Assembly (NCBI GenBank): GCA_028281825.1
Contig: JANQJC010000119.1
Coordinates: 1 to 38,647, forward strand
Length of the DNA: 38,647 bases
Direction: 5' to 3'
Source of the DNA: Flavobacteriales bacterium
GTDB taxonomy: Bacteria; Bacteroidota; Bacteroidia; JANQJC01
Shown: in pieces, positions 1 to 8,024 of the stretch
How the letters are laid out: every line of letters begins with the position of its first letter
How positions within the stretch are numbered: position 1 is the first letter of the stretch
The notes under the pieces: generated by a model
What the model was told of the DNA's origin: nothing
Databases searched by the model: none
What the model saw: only the letters and a program-made list of their open reading frames with translations
Program-made: the position numbers and the translations under genes

Positions 1-183
1 GACCTATCAGTATCTAGATAGGTTAGTTTGTGGTTTTAAGCCCCAGCAGGGTGACATGTTAGTAGAGCCTAGAATGCAGAATGAGAAAACAGGCGTTCAA
101 TATAGCTGCAGGGCAGCGACATATCAATAGCTAGATAGGTTAGTTTGTGGTTTTAAGCCCCAGCGGGGTGACATATTAATAGG
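1..183. repeat. Tandem pair of about 66-bp direct repeats, non-coding
   Basis: Two copies lie at 1-66 and 118-183, offset by exactly 117 bases. A 34-base core (14-47 and 131-164) is identical, and the rest differs at only a few positions. Each copy contains a small CCCC-AGC-GGGG type palindrome; in the first copy one G is replaced by A. The end of the second copy (GTGACATATTAATAG) also resembles its own start (GCGACATATCAATAG), so the unit looks self-overlapping. The spacer at 67-117 holds a short GCTGC/GCAGC hairpin (105-117). No credible gene is present. Intergenic elements of the form CCCCAGCGGGG are familiar in Bacteroidota genomes. The first copy begins at the window edge, so more copies may lie upstream. 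Confidence 0.75.
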
Positions 184-199
184 ACTGATTCAAGATCAG

Positions 200-235
200 A
201 GATTGCCACGCTCTCCTTGTTCGCTAGCAATGACG
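200..235 (-). repeat. Dispersed palindromic element, copy 1
   Basis: Read on the minus strand, the element starts CGTCATTGC and ends GCAATCT, the ends of a widespread intergenic repeat type (CGTCATTGCGAG...GCAATCT). A second, more diverged copy lies in opposite orientation at 12497-12530. The ends are partly complementary to each other (ATTGC and GCAAT), so it can fold. It lies in non-coding sequence. Family membership is from memory of such repeats, not a search. Confidence 0.5.
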
Positions 236-250
236 ATTTCTAAAAACACC

Positions 251-345
251 CCTCTAAATCTCCCCTCAAGGGGAGACTTGTATAAAATCCCCTTCCCAAT
301 GCCTGTCCCGAAGAATTTCGGGAAAAGAAGGGCTAGGGAAGGGGT
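251..345. repeat. Nested GC-rich palindromes upstream of the TonB receptor
   Basis: A 7-bp stem (259-265 with 270-276, loop TCAA) is followed by a larger structure: CCCCTTCCC (289-297) pairs with GGGAAGGGG (336-344), enclosing a third hairpin CCCGAA (307-312) with TTCGGG (317-322). The motif CTAAATC followed by a CCCT-rich arm, a GGGAG arm and ACTTG is shared with 37144-37182, so both appear to be members of one repeat family. The remaining stretch 346-444 has no gene and no clear promoter that I can identify. Confidence 0.6.
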
Positions 346-444
346 GTAAAATATAGGGTGAGGGCGAAAAAATTTCCACCCCCAGTAAGGGTATCCCCTC
401 TCACGGTTGTCATGATGGTGTAAAAACGATAAAACCATCAACAA

Positions 445-2796
445 ATGATAACCGAAATAAAAAGAATAACGCTATTACTAAGTATGCTGATACTGCTGGC
501 AGGCAGCGTGGGTGCGCAAGTCACCCAAACCATCCGGGGGCGAATGATTGACCAGGACTCACGTGCTACATTGATTGGTGCCAACATCACCGTATTGGGT
601 AGCGACCCACTTTTGGGTGCCAGCACAGATATGGACGGCAACTTCCGTATCGAGAATGTGCCCGTGGGCAGGGTGAGCCTTGGGATAACCTATATAGGCT
701 ATGAAGAAAAAGTAATCCCCAACGTGGTGGTGGGCAGTGGAAAAGAGGTAGTGCTGGAGATTGAGTTGGCCGAGTCAGTGAATGAAATGGAGGCCGTGCA
801 TGTGACCGCTACTAAAAACAAGGCCGAAGCCCTCAACGAAATGGCGATGATAAGCGCCAAGAGCTTCACCGTAGAGGAAACAAGCCGCTATGCAGGTGCC
901 ATCAGCGACCCTGCGCGTATGGTATCTTCCTTCGCGGGTGTAACAGGCGATGCCACGGGTAATAACGATATCGTGGTGAGGGGTAACTCTTCTAAAGGCA
1001 TCCAATGGAGATTGGAAGGGGTGGAGATACCCAACCCCAACCATTTCGCCGACGAAGGCCAAACGGGTGGACCCATCAATGCACTCAACAGCGCCATGCT
1101 TTCCAACAGCGATTTCTTTACTGGGGCTTTCGCTCCTGAGTATGGCAATGCCTATTCTGGCGTGTTCGATATGCGCCTGCGCACGGGCAACAACCAGCAA
1201 CGCGAGTACGGCTTTGGCTTTAGCGTATTAGGTATCGACTTTACGGCTGAGGGGCCTTTCAAGCAAGGCGGGCAGTCTTCTTACCTGGCGAATTATAGGT
1301 ATTCTTCATTAGCCCTATTAGATGAAGCAGGTATAGTGGATTTCTCAGGTGTACCTAAATATCAAGACGGCTCTTTCAAGTTCTTCTTCCCGACGAAGAA
1401 AGCAGGAACTTTCTCAGTGTTTGGCTTGGGAGGCATCAGTGGTATCTTCGAGGAGATAATGGATACCAGTAATACCCTTTTCTCTACTGCCGATTATTGG
1501 GCGAAAATGGGCGTGGTGGGATTGAACCATACCTATTTGTTCAATGACAAAACCTACCTGAAAAGTAGCATCTCGATGGCGGGCAATTCCAGTGGCGTAG
1601 ACTACGAGGAGCAACGCGACTCTGAAGGGGTTATCAAGCCTATGTACAACGACTTATTGGAGAAAACTACAGGCAGGGTGGCCACTACGCTTCACCATAA
1701 GTTCAGCGCCAAGCATAAGTTGCAAGTGGGCGGTATCTACTCTTTACACCGTTTCAATTTCCTATCAGAGTACTACGATAGTGATTTCGACCGCTTTCAA
1801 CCAATGCTTAAAAATGACGGCGATGCAGGCACTACCCAGGCTTTCGTAAGTTGGAAATACCGCATAACGGAAGACTTGACCTTAGTAACTGGTGCCCACT
1901 ATATGCAATTCATGCTCAACGATGCCAGCTCTTTTGAGCCACGTGCCGGCCTGAGTTGGGAGTTCAAGAAGGGGCAATCCCTCAACGCAGGTTTTGGGGT
2001 GCATAGCAAGCTCGAGCCCTTGACTTATTACTTTGCATTGCAAACGCAAGACGATGGCAGTACTATTCAACCGAATACCAATTTGGGGCTTTCTAAAGCG
2101 AGGCATTATGTGATTGGCTATGATAACATGCTCACCAGTAATCTTCACATGCACATTGAGGCTTACTATCAGGAAATGTACAATGTGCCTATCGAGAATG
2201 TGGATACCAGCTCATTCAGTTCCATCAACATGGTAGAAGGCTGGGTGGATAGAAGTTTGGTGAATGAAGGCACAGGAAGAAACTACGGAGTGGAATTGAC
2301 TTTGGAGAGGTTCTTTTCCAACAGGTATTTCTTCTTGGTGACGGGTTCATTGTATAAGTCGCTTTACACTGCCAAAGATGGTATTGAGCGCAACAGCCGT
2401 TTTGATGGCAACTACGCAGCTAACCTATTATTCGGCAAGGAATTCGTATTGGGCAATCCAGACAAAAACCGTACATTGGGTGTGAGTAGTAGGGTATTAT
2501 TGATGGGTGGCCATTACTATACCCCAATCGATTTGGAGAAGTCAATAGAAGACAATACCACTGTTTTCTCAGACGATACTTTCTCAAAGAAAGGGGACGA
2601 TGTATTCCAGGCCAACCTAGCCTTGACCTACCGCAAAGACCGTAAGAAAACCACTCACGAGTTTAAGATTGATGTGCAAAACGTGACAAACAATCAAGCT
2701 ACTACCTTCGAGTACTTTGACGATGCCAGCGAGCAAATCGTGCAAGTGCATCAACTTTCAATACTGCCAGTGATAAGCTATAAGATTGAATTCTAG
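445..2796 (+). CDS. TonB-dependent receptor with carboxypeptidase-like regulatory domain
   Basis: Predicted outer-membrane TonB-dependent transporter of 783 residues. A signal peptide spans about residues 1-24 (cleavage near SVGA-Q). A beta-sandwich regulatory domain follows (about 28-115, with IRGRMIDQDSRATLIGANI and STDMDGNFRIENVPVG). A plug domain (about 130-245) contains the typical VVRGNSSKGIQWRLEGVEI-like segment. The remainder is a predicted beta-barrel ending in a hydrophobic strand with terminal F. No SusD partner is adjacent, so it is not a typical polysaccharide utilisation receptor; the substrate cannot be predicted. It appears to be a single-gene unit ending at a strong terminator. 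The ATG start is supported by the signal peptide; no clear Shine-Dalgarno sequence is visible. Confidence 0.9.
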   Translation: MITEIKRITLLLSMLILLAGSVGAQVTQTIRGRMIDQDSRATLIGANITVLGSDPLLGASTDMDGNFRIENVPVGRVSLGITYIGYEEKVIPNVVVGSGKEVVLEIELAESVNEMEAVHVTATKNKAEALNEMAMISAKSFTVEETSRYAGAISDPARMVSSFAGVTGDATGNNDIVVRGNSSKGIQWRLEGVEIPNPNHFADEGQTGGPINALNSAMLSNSDFFTGAFAPEYGNAYSGVFDMRLRTGNNQQREYGFGFSVLGIDFTAEGPFKQGGQSSYLANYRYSSLALLDEAGIVDFSGVPKYQDGSFKFFFPTKKAGTFSVFGLGGISGIFEEIMDTSNTLFSTADYWAKMGVVGLNHTYLFNDKTYLKSSISMAGNSSGVDYEEQRDSEGVIKPMYNDLLEKTTGRVATTLHHKFSAKHKLQVGGIYSLHRFNFLSEYYDSDFDRFQPMLKNDGDAGTTQAFVSWKYRITEDLTLVTGAHYMQFMLNDASSFEPRAGLSWEFKKGQSLNAGFGVHSKLEPLTYYFALQTQDDGSTIQPNTNLGLSKARHYVIGYDNMLTSNLHMHIEAYYQEMYNVPIENVDTSSFSSINMVEGWVDRSLVNEGTGRNYGVELTLERFFSNRYFFLVTGSLYKSLYTAKDGIERNSRFDGNYAANLLFGKEFVLGNPDKNRTLGVSSRVLLMGGHYYTPIDLEKSIEDNTTVFSDDTFSKKGDDVFQANLALTYRKDRKKTTHEFKIDVQNVTNNQATTFEYFDDASEQIVQVHQLSILPVISYKIEF

Positions 2797-2871
2797 TGGG
2801 CCGATGCCTGTCATTCTATACGTAGTGAAGAATCTACAATTATCTCAGAGTGGCAAAACCAGCAGTCAGCA

Positions 2872-2899
2872 AAAAAGGCGGGAGTTTTCCCGCCTTTTT
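2872..2899. terminator. Bidirectional intrinsic terminator
   Basis: A perfect 12-bp stem (2872-2883 with 2888-2899) has a 4-base loop. The GC-rich core GGCGGGA is flanked by A-run and T-run arms, so it should work for the TonB receptor on the plus strand and for glmS arriving from the minus strand. Confidence 0.9.
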
Positions 2900-2930
2900 A
2901 ACATGCTCACTGTAAATTGTAAACTGCCCA

Positions 2931-4775
2931 CTATTCCACAGTAACCGACTTCGCCAGATTCCTCGGTTGGTCTACGTTACAACCACGCATCACGGCAATG
3001 TGATAACTCAACAGCTGCAATGGAATACTATTAATCAATGGAGAAAGCTCTTCATAGGTCTCAGGCACTTCAATGGTATAGTCCGCCATGTTCTTCACTT
3101 CCTTATCACCCTCATTTACCACAGCAATAATTTTTCCACTGCGGGCTTTCACCTCTTGTATATTGCTCAACACCTTCTCATAGATACCTGTTTTAGTGGC
3201 GATTACCACTACTGGCATATTCTCGTCTATCAAGGCAATTGGTCCATGTTTCATCTCAGCAGCCGGGTATCCTTCAGCATGGATGTAGGAGATTTCTTTC
3301 AGCTTCAAGGCACCTTCCAATGCCACTGGGAAGTTGTATCCCCTGCCCAGGTACAAGAAGTTGTGCGAGTTTTTAAACAGTTCAGATAAGTACTTGATTT
3401 TGCTATCCAGTTTCAACACTTCTTCCACTTGCTTGGGTATGTTGTCCAAACCAACAATCAGTTGGTTAAAGCGAGACTCCGTAATTGTTCCTTTTTTGTG
3501 GGCCAATGTAAGGGCCAATAAGGTTAAAACGGTCACCTGTGCGGTGAATGCCTTAGTAGAAGCAACACCAATCTCAGGGCCAGCGTGAGTATAAGAACCC
3601 GCGTCAGTAGCCCTTGCAATAGATGAACCCACTACATTACATACACCAAATATGGTGGCCCCTTTTGATTTGGCTAATTCGATAGCGGCTAATGTATCAG
3701 CAGTCTCACCAGATTGTGAAATGGCTATTACCACATCATCTTCACCAATTATTGGGTTCCTGTACCTGAACTCAGAAGCGTATTCTACCTCTACTGGCAC
3801 ACGAGCCAGGTCCTCGATAAGGTATTCTGCAACCAAACCGGCATGCCATGAAGTACCACAAGCCACAATAATAAAGCGCTTGGCATTGATAATTTTCTGC
3901 TCATAGTCCTGTACCCCAGCCATGGCAATCTCGCGCTTCTCAAGGTTCATTCGGCCACGCATACTATCATTGATAGAACGGGGCTGCTCATATATCTCCT
4001 TCAGCATGAAATGGTCATAGCCACCTTTTTCCAGGGCTTCCAGTTGCATTTCCAATTCTTGTATATATGGGGTCTTCTCTTGGTTCTTGATGGTCTTTAT
4101 CTTGATATCTTGCCCCTTGCGAACTACCACTATCTCTTCGTCTTCAAGGTATACCACATTTTTGGTGTACTCGATAATCGGTGTAGCATCTGATGCCAGA
4201 AAATACTCTCCATCACCTACGCCCACTACCATCGGGCTGCCTTTTTTGGCGCCAATCAGCTGGTTAGGGTCTTTTCTTGAGATAATAACGATAGCATAGG
4301 CACCAATAACCTCATTCAGGGCCATACGCACCGCTTCGGCAAGGTCAACTTGCTCGTTCGCTTGTATATCTTCTATTAAGTGGATTAATACTTCTGTATC
4401 AGTCTCACTATCAAATTTGTGCCCTCGGTTTTCAAGCTCTTCCCTCAGTGGGGCATAGTTTTCAATGATACCATTGTGTATGATGGCCAAATCCTTTTGC
4501 CCTGAAAAGTGCGGATGGGCGTTAATATCGTTAGGCGCGCCGTGGGTTGCCCATCGTGTATGCCCAATGCCAATCCTGCCGCTTTTGTCTTTGTCTTTGG
4601 TAAACTCCTCAAGGTCCGACACCTTCCCTTTGCACTTGTAAAGGTCAAGTTTCCCGGTATCATGTATCAGCGCAACACCAGCGCTATCATAACCCCTATA
4701 TTCAAGGCGTTGCAGCCCCTTGATTAGTATAGGATAAGCTTCTTTTTCGCCAACATAGGCAACTATACCACACAT
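2931..4775 (-). CDS. glmS: Glutamine--fructose-6-phosphate aminotransferase (isomerizing)
   Basis: Makes glucosamine 6-phosphate from fructose 6-phosphate and glutamine, the first committed step to UDP-GlcNAc for peptidoglycan and lipopolysaccharide. The protein has 614 residues, the usual family length. The N-terminal class II glutaminase domain begins MCGIVAYVGE, with Cys2 as nucleophile, and has the HTRWATHG motif at 72-79. Two SIS sugar-isomerase domains follow (about 285-420 and 455-595), and the conserved C-terminal tail DQPRNLAKSVTVE is intact. It starts 6 bases after the stop of the upstream DUF4270 gene, so the two are probably cotranscribed. No glmS ribozyme is expected or seen. Confidence 0.97.
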   Translation of the reverse strand: MCGIVAYVGEKEAYPILIKGLQRLEYRGYDSAGVALIHDTGKLDLYKCKGKVSDLEEFTKDKDKSGRIGIGHTRWATHGAPNDINAHPHFSGQKDLAIIHNGIIENYAPLREELENRGHKFDSETDTEVLIHLIEDIQANEQVDLAEAVRMALNEVIGAYAIVIISRKDPNQLIGAKKGSPMVVGVGDGEYFLASDATPIIEYTKNVVYLEDEEIVVVRKGQDIKIKTIKNQEKTPYIQELEMQLEALEKGGYDHFMLKEIYEQPRSINDSMRGRMNLEKREIAMAGVQDYEQKIINAKRFIIVACGTSWHAGLVAEYLIEDLARVPVEVEYASEFRYRNPIIGEDDVVIAISQSGETADTLAAIELAKSKGATIFGVCNVVGSSIARATDAGSYTHAGPEIGVASTKAFTAQVTVLTLLALTLAHKKGTITESRFNQLIVGLDNIPKQVEEVLKLDSKIKYLSELFKNSHNFLYLGRGYNFPVALEGALKLKEISYIHAEGYPAAEMKHGPIALIDENMPVVVIATKTGIYEKVLSNIQEVKARSGKIIAVVNEGDKEVKNMADYTIEVPETYEELSPLINSIPLQLLSYHIAVMRGCNVDQPRNLAKSVTVE

Positions 4776-4781
4776 TGTATA

Positions 4782-6098
4782 TTAGAGTTTTGAATAGGTT
4801 AGTACTAATTTCATCCTTCCCGCATTACTCTCATCTGGCCCTTGAAGGATACACCTGTTTGCATTTACAGCATTTCCTCTGTTTAGTAAATATAAACCAT
4901 TATCTTCATATTCACCATTAATCAGGTCTTGTATATAAAAAGCGATATTAAATCGATATTCATTACTTGAAGTGATGGTGCCGCCAAAATAGCCTTCACC
5001 AGCGGCTACATCCTTCAGGCTAAGCAATGTACCTGAACTGCTTTGGCGAGCCAGGGTCAATCCGCTTGGGGCAGGATAGAATACCCTATCTGCATCATCA
5101 GCCAATTTCAGGATTAACTCAGCTTTATGAATCACTATTTGATCTTTATCAGGCAAGTCAAGCAAGTCAGGAAAATATATCCTTGTCCTCAATCCCTGCA
5201 TTGAATGGATAAAAATTTGCTGCTGGCCCAGGGTCGAGTCCGCCAACTGTGCTGATATATCAGGCGCTATAGAGTAATCGTGCTCAAAAAGGCTAGACCA
5301 ATTGCCGTCAGAGTTAATAAGGTAAGAGAACTGTTTTTGTACTGTATCTCCATTATTGAAGTACACCGTTAACCTCGAGTCTGTGTCTTGCAACTCCAAG
5401 TAGATGATAGCCCCCTCACCAGTCATTTGACCAGGGTTATCGGGAGTAACAAAAAGCCCTTTAAATTGCTGAAGAAAATCGTCGTTATTAGCAGCGGTAG
5501 AGGTTAACAACTCATTCCCAAAGGCATCATCAAGTTTAATTCTTATTTGAGGGTCAAGCTTAATCCCGGTGCTCGAGGTAATGCTATCGTCAGGAGCAGC
5601 TAATAAGGTTTTGTGCCCAAGCTCTGTTGGGTCAAAAGTAAAAGTCTCGTTGGAGTAAATGGTATCATTCATATCCTCCGTCACACGGTATACCCTGAAA
5701 GTTTGGTAACCACCTAACTTTCTTATTTTTCCATAGTGGTTTCTTGTTTTTAAAGAAAGAACTACTGAATCGAGTTGCGGAGCGTCACCAAAATTGGGCT
5801 GATTACTGCTTGGCAACCTGAATTGCGTATAAATACTTGACTTTACTTTTCCGAATGATGGGTCTATATAGCTGCCCAGCAATTGCGCAGAGCTGCTAAA
5901 GTCCATTCTAATTGAGTCATCGCGCTCTATATGTGCTATCACCGCAAGGCTATCATTGCGGTATTGCCCAAGCTGCTCGTCTTCAGGTAAAATGTCAAGC
6001 CCCAATTGGTCTTCAGGCTCTTTCTTACATGAAATAGATAGGAGGATGATAGCACTTAATATTGCTACTGCGCGAAGCCCCAAATTCTTAAATATCAT
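4782..6098 (-). CDS. DUF4270 family lipoprotein
   Basis: A predicted lipoprotein of 438 residues. The start chosen is an internal ATG that gives a signal peptide MIFKNLGLRAVAILSAIILL followed by a lipobox ending at Cys24 (LSISC-KK). AAAGGAACGT lies just upstream as a plausible ribosome-binding site. A longer in-frame start at 6146 would add 16 residues and bury the signal, and would begin inside a terminator hairpin. After the lipobox comes the typical acidic N-terminus of the family (EPEDQLGLDILPEDEQLG). The body is beta-rich with no recognised catalytic motif. The function of DUF4270 is unknown; its neighbourhood with glmS and the GT5-like gene suggests a surface or envelope role. Confidence 0.85.
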   Translation of the reverse strand: MIFKNLGLRAVAILSAIILLSISCKKEPEDQLGLDILPEDEQLGQYRNDSLAVIAHIERDDSIRMDFSSSAQLLGSYIDPSFGKVKSSIYTQFRLPSSNQPNFGDAPQLDSVVLSLKTRNHYGKIRKLGGYQTFRVYRVTEDMNDTIYSNETFTFDPTELGHKTLLAAPDDSITSSTGIKLDPQIRIKLDDAFGNELLTSTAANNDDFLQQFKGLFVTPDNPGQMTGEGAIIYLELQDTDSRLTVYFNNGDTVQKQFSYLINSDGNWSSLFEHDYSIAPDISAQLADSTLGQQQIFIHSMQGLRTRIYFPDLLDLPDKDQIVIHKAELILKLADDADRVFYPAPSGLTLARQSSSGTLLSLKDVAAGEGYFGGTITSSNEYRFNIAFYIQDLINGEYEDNGLYLLNRGNAVNANRCILQGPDESNAGRMKLVLTYSKL

Positions 6099-6111
6099 AC
6101 GTTCCTTTAAC

Positions 6112-6144
6112 AAAAAATGCGGGCAGATATTATTATCCGCCCGC
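6112..6144 (-). terminator. Intrinsic terminator after the GT5-like gene
   Basis: On the minus strand, GCGGGC/GCCCGC (6139-6144 with 6119-6124), one A-C mismatch, GATA/TATC and a 4-base loop form a hairpin followed by ATTTTTT (6112-6118). It lies only 14 bases before the DUF4270 start codon. Confidence 0.75.
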
Positions 6145-6151
6145 AAATTTA
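6144..6151 (-). promoter_or_regulatory. Candidate -7 promoter element for DUF4270-glmS
   Basis: A perfect TAnnTTTG (TAAATTTG) read on the minus strand. It abuts the terminator hairpin, so transcription would start inside the hairpin sequence. No TTG element is seen at the usual spacing upstream. Confidence 0.4.
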
Positions 6152-6184
6152 ATTTATTTATGGTAGGTAAGCGCTATTTGCTGC

Positions 6185-7012
6185 TTATCCTGCCAGTACC
6201 GACTCCCCCACGAGTACCTCGTCATAGAAGTCAGAGTAAGCATCAATATATGTCTCAGGGTCTTGATAGCCCAATACCGGCTTATCAGCAGTGGCTATGT
6301 AACCTTCAACTTCGCCATCAATGCTTTGGCTTCCGATGATTACACCGTCGCTAAAATCGATGGCATTCTTAGTAATGTTAAGGAAGTTAGGAGTATCAAG
6401 GTTAGTCACATCAGCCCCTTCAACACCTTCCAATGTTACTTTTCTTGCGTAGTCTTTTCCAAGATTGCTCTTGAAAGCATCGTCATATACTGAGTATACA
6501 ATTTTCGAGTCAGCAAAAATGGGGTCATCGCTGTATGCTTTCTTAACATACATAGGCACCAGGCTGCTCATCCAACCATGACAGTGGATAATATCTGGAG
6601 CCCAACCCAATTTTTTTACTGTTTCGAGTACACCACGGCAGAAGAAAATAGCCCTTTCGTCATTATCGTTAAAGAATTTACCCTCTTTATCATGGAATAA
6701 AGCCTTGCGCTGGAAATATTCCTCGTTGTCAATAAAGTACACCTGCATCCTTGCAGCCTGTATTGATGCAACTTTGATAATTAATGGGTGGTCATTCTCA
6801 TCTATGATAATGTTCATACCCGAAAGCCTGATTACTTCATGTAGTTGGTTCCTTCTTTCGTTTACACAGCCATATCTTGGCATGAAGGTTCTAATCTCTT
6901 TGCCTCTCTCTTGGATACCTTGTGGTAAGTTTCTACCGATAGTTGAAATCTCGCTCTCCTCTAGGTAAGGAGTGATTTCTGATGAAATAAATAAAACTTT
7001 CGCGTTTTTCAT
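6185..7012 (-). CDS. Single-domain glycogen/starch synthase-like protein (GT5 N-terminal domain)
   Basis: 275 residues resembling only the N-terminal half of glycogen/starch synthases (glycosyltransferase family 5). The fold-defining start MKNAKVLFISSEITPY, the segment RTFMPRYGCVNERR and the IIHCHGW motif at 141-147 are present. The usual K-x-G-G-L substrate loop after SSE is replaced by YLEESEIS, and the C-terminal nucleotide-sugar-binding GT-B domain is absent. Short forms like this occur in Bacteroidota next to panC, so it is probably a real family and not a broken gene. Catalytic activity as ADP-glucose synthase is doubtful; a regulatory or different transferase role is possible. It is divergent from panC and has its own promoter (7044-7074). 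Confidence 0.8.
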   Translation of the reverse strand: MKNAKVLFISSEITPYLEESEISTIGRNLPQGIQERGKEIRTFMPRYGCVNERRNQLHEVIRLSGMNIIIDENDHPLIIKVASIQAARMQVYFIDNEEYFQRKALFHDKEGKFFNDNDERAIFFCRGVLETVKKLGWAPDIIHCHGWMSSLVPMYVKKAYSDDPIFADSKIVYSVYDDAFKSNLGKDYARKVTLEGVEGADVTNLDTPNFLNITKNAIDFSDGVIIGSQSIDGEVEGYIATADKPVLGYQDPETYIDAYSDFYDEVLVGESVLAG

Positions 7013-7043
7013 ATTAGGATGGAATTTATTAGAAATGGAAATG

Positions 7044-7074
7044 CAAATTTAAGGAATTTTTAGGCAGCAATCAA
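7044..7074 (-). promoter_or_regulatory. Predicted promoter of the GT5-like gene
   Basis: On the minus strand, TTG at 7072-7074 and a perfect TAAATTTG -7 box at 7044-7051 are separated by 20 bases, matching the Bacteroidota primary sigma consensus. The start codon lies about 30 bases downstream. Confidence 0.6.
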
Positions 7075-7115
7075 GTCTATGTTAAGAGAATATCGTTAGT
7101 TTGCCTAAAAATTCC
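7053..7115. promoter_or_regulatory. Perfect 14-bp inverted repeat in the GT5-like/panC divergent region
   Basis: GGAATTTTTAGGCA at 7053-7066 is the exact reverse complement of TGCCTAAAAATTCC at 7102-7115, separated by 35 bases. The TTG element of the leftward promoter lies between the arms. A near-consensus rightward -7 box (TTAGTTTG, 7096-7103) overlaps the right arm. This is consistent with an operator bound by a dimeric regulator, or with an RNA hairpin in the panC leader. Confidence 0.55.
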
Positions 7116-7162
7116 ACAGATTCATTCGGATTTTTACGGGTTTTACCGAAAAAAATTGTGTA

Positions 7163-8011
7163 ATGCACGTATTCGACAAAATATCAGGATTACAAGATTT
7201 TTTAACATTGCAACGCAATGCTAATGCATCAATAGGTTTTGTGCCTACTATGGGGGCTTTGCACGCAGGCCACATATCTCTGGTTGAAGCCGCTTTGGCA
7301 GATAATGACATAGTTGTTTGCAGCATTTTTGTCAACCCTACTCAGTTCAATAACCAGGGAGACCTCGATAATTATCCCCGCACCCTTGGGGAAGATATAC
7401 GTAAGTTAAAGAGCGCTGGGTGCCACGCCGTATTCGTTCCTGCTGTCGAAGAGATGTATCCTGAGCCTGATACCCGCAAATTTGATTTTGGTAATTTGGA
7501 AAACGTGATGGAAGGGGAGTTTCGTCCCGGTCATTTTAACGGGGTGGGACAGGTGGTCAGCAAACTATTTGATATAGTTAAGCCCCACAAGGCTTATTTC
7601 GGGCAAAAAGATTTTCAGCAATTGGCGGTTATCCGCAAACTGGCCAAGCTTATCAACTCACCTGTTGAAGTAGTTGGTTGCCCTACCATGCGCGAAGAAG
7701 GCGGGTTGGCCATGAGTTCAAGAAATCTCCGTTTATCACCACAAGAAAGGCAAGATGCACTATTATTATTCAATGCCTTGAAAAAAGCCAGGCAAATGGC
7801 GGATAAAAGGCAGTCGCCTGATGCAATAAGGCAAGAAGTGCAAAGCATTTTCGATGCTTCAGATAAAGTTAGGTTAGAATACTTTGAAATAGCGGATAGC
7901 GAAACCTTGCAGCCCATTGCAGACTGGAAAAATGCCAAAGAATCGACAGCCTGCATTGCAGCGTGGTTGAATGATGTGCGTTTGATAGATAATATGACAT
8001 TATTTCCATAA
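7163..8011 (+). CDS. panC: Pantothenate synthetase (pantoate--beta-alanine ligase)
   Basis: ATP-dependent condensation of pantoate with beta-alanine to pantothenate, in the cytoplasm, on the path to coenzyme A. The protein has 282 residues, normal for the family. It carries the nucleotidyltransferase signature [10 protein letters not shown] (28-37, with HAGH as the HIGH-type motif), the FGQKDFQQ segment, and the KMSKS-like region around AMSSRNLRL. panD starts 13 bases after its stop, so substrate supply (beta-alanine) and use are coded together. The leftward GT5-like gene is divergent, with a shared 150-base control region containing a 14-bp inverted repeat. Confidence 0.97.
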   Translation: MHVFDKISGLQDFLTLQRNANASIGFVPTMGALHAGHISLVEAALADNDIVVCSIFVNPTQFNNQGDLDNYPRTLGEDIRKLKSAGCHAVFVPAVEEMYPEPDTRKFDFGNLENVMEGEFRPGHFNGVGQVVSKLFDIVKPHKAYFGQKDFQQLAVIRKLAKLINSPVEVVGCPTMREEGGLAMSSRNLRLSPQERQDALLLFNALKKARQMADKRQSPDAIRQEVQSIFDASDKVRLEYFEIADSETLQPIADWKNAKESTACIAAWLNDVRLIDNMTLFP

Positions 8012-8016
8012 ATTTG
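8009..8016 (+). promoter_or_regulatory. Candidate internal -7 promoter element before panD
   Basis: A perfect TAAATTTG overlaps the panC stop codon and lies 8 bases before the panD ATG. A TTTG at 7981-7984 is 24 bases upstream, slightly too far for the usual spacing. If used, the transcript would be leaderless or nearly so. Confidence 0.35.
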
Positions 8017-8024
8017 CACTCGCT

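Noticed and set aside
1-183. Left-edge repeats as a CRISPR array
   Set aside because: Only two imperfect copies of about 66 bases are visible with a single 51-base spacer, the repeats contain non-conserved positions, and no cas gene is present.
775-1200. Long antisense open frame inside the TonB receptor gene
   Set aside because: It is the shadow of a well-supported gene, with no signal, motif or promoter.
4776-4930. glmS ribozyme upstream of glmS
   Set aside because: The region upstream of glmS is the coding end of the DUF4270 gene only 6 bases away, and the ribozyme is known from Firmicutes-type bacteria.
6185-7012. GT5-like gene as a truncated glycogen synthase pseudogene
   Set aside because: It has its own promoter and a terminator, no remnant of the C-terminal domain follows the stop, and short forms next to panC are familiar in Bacteroidota.
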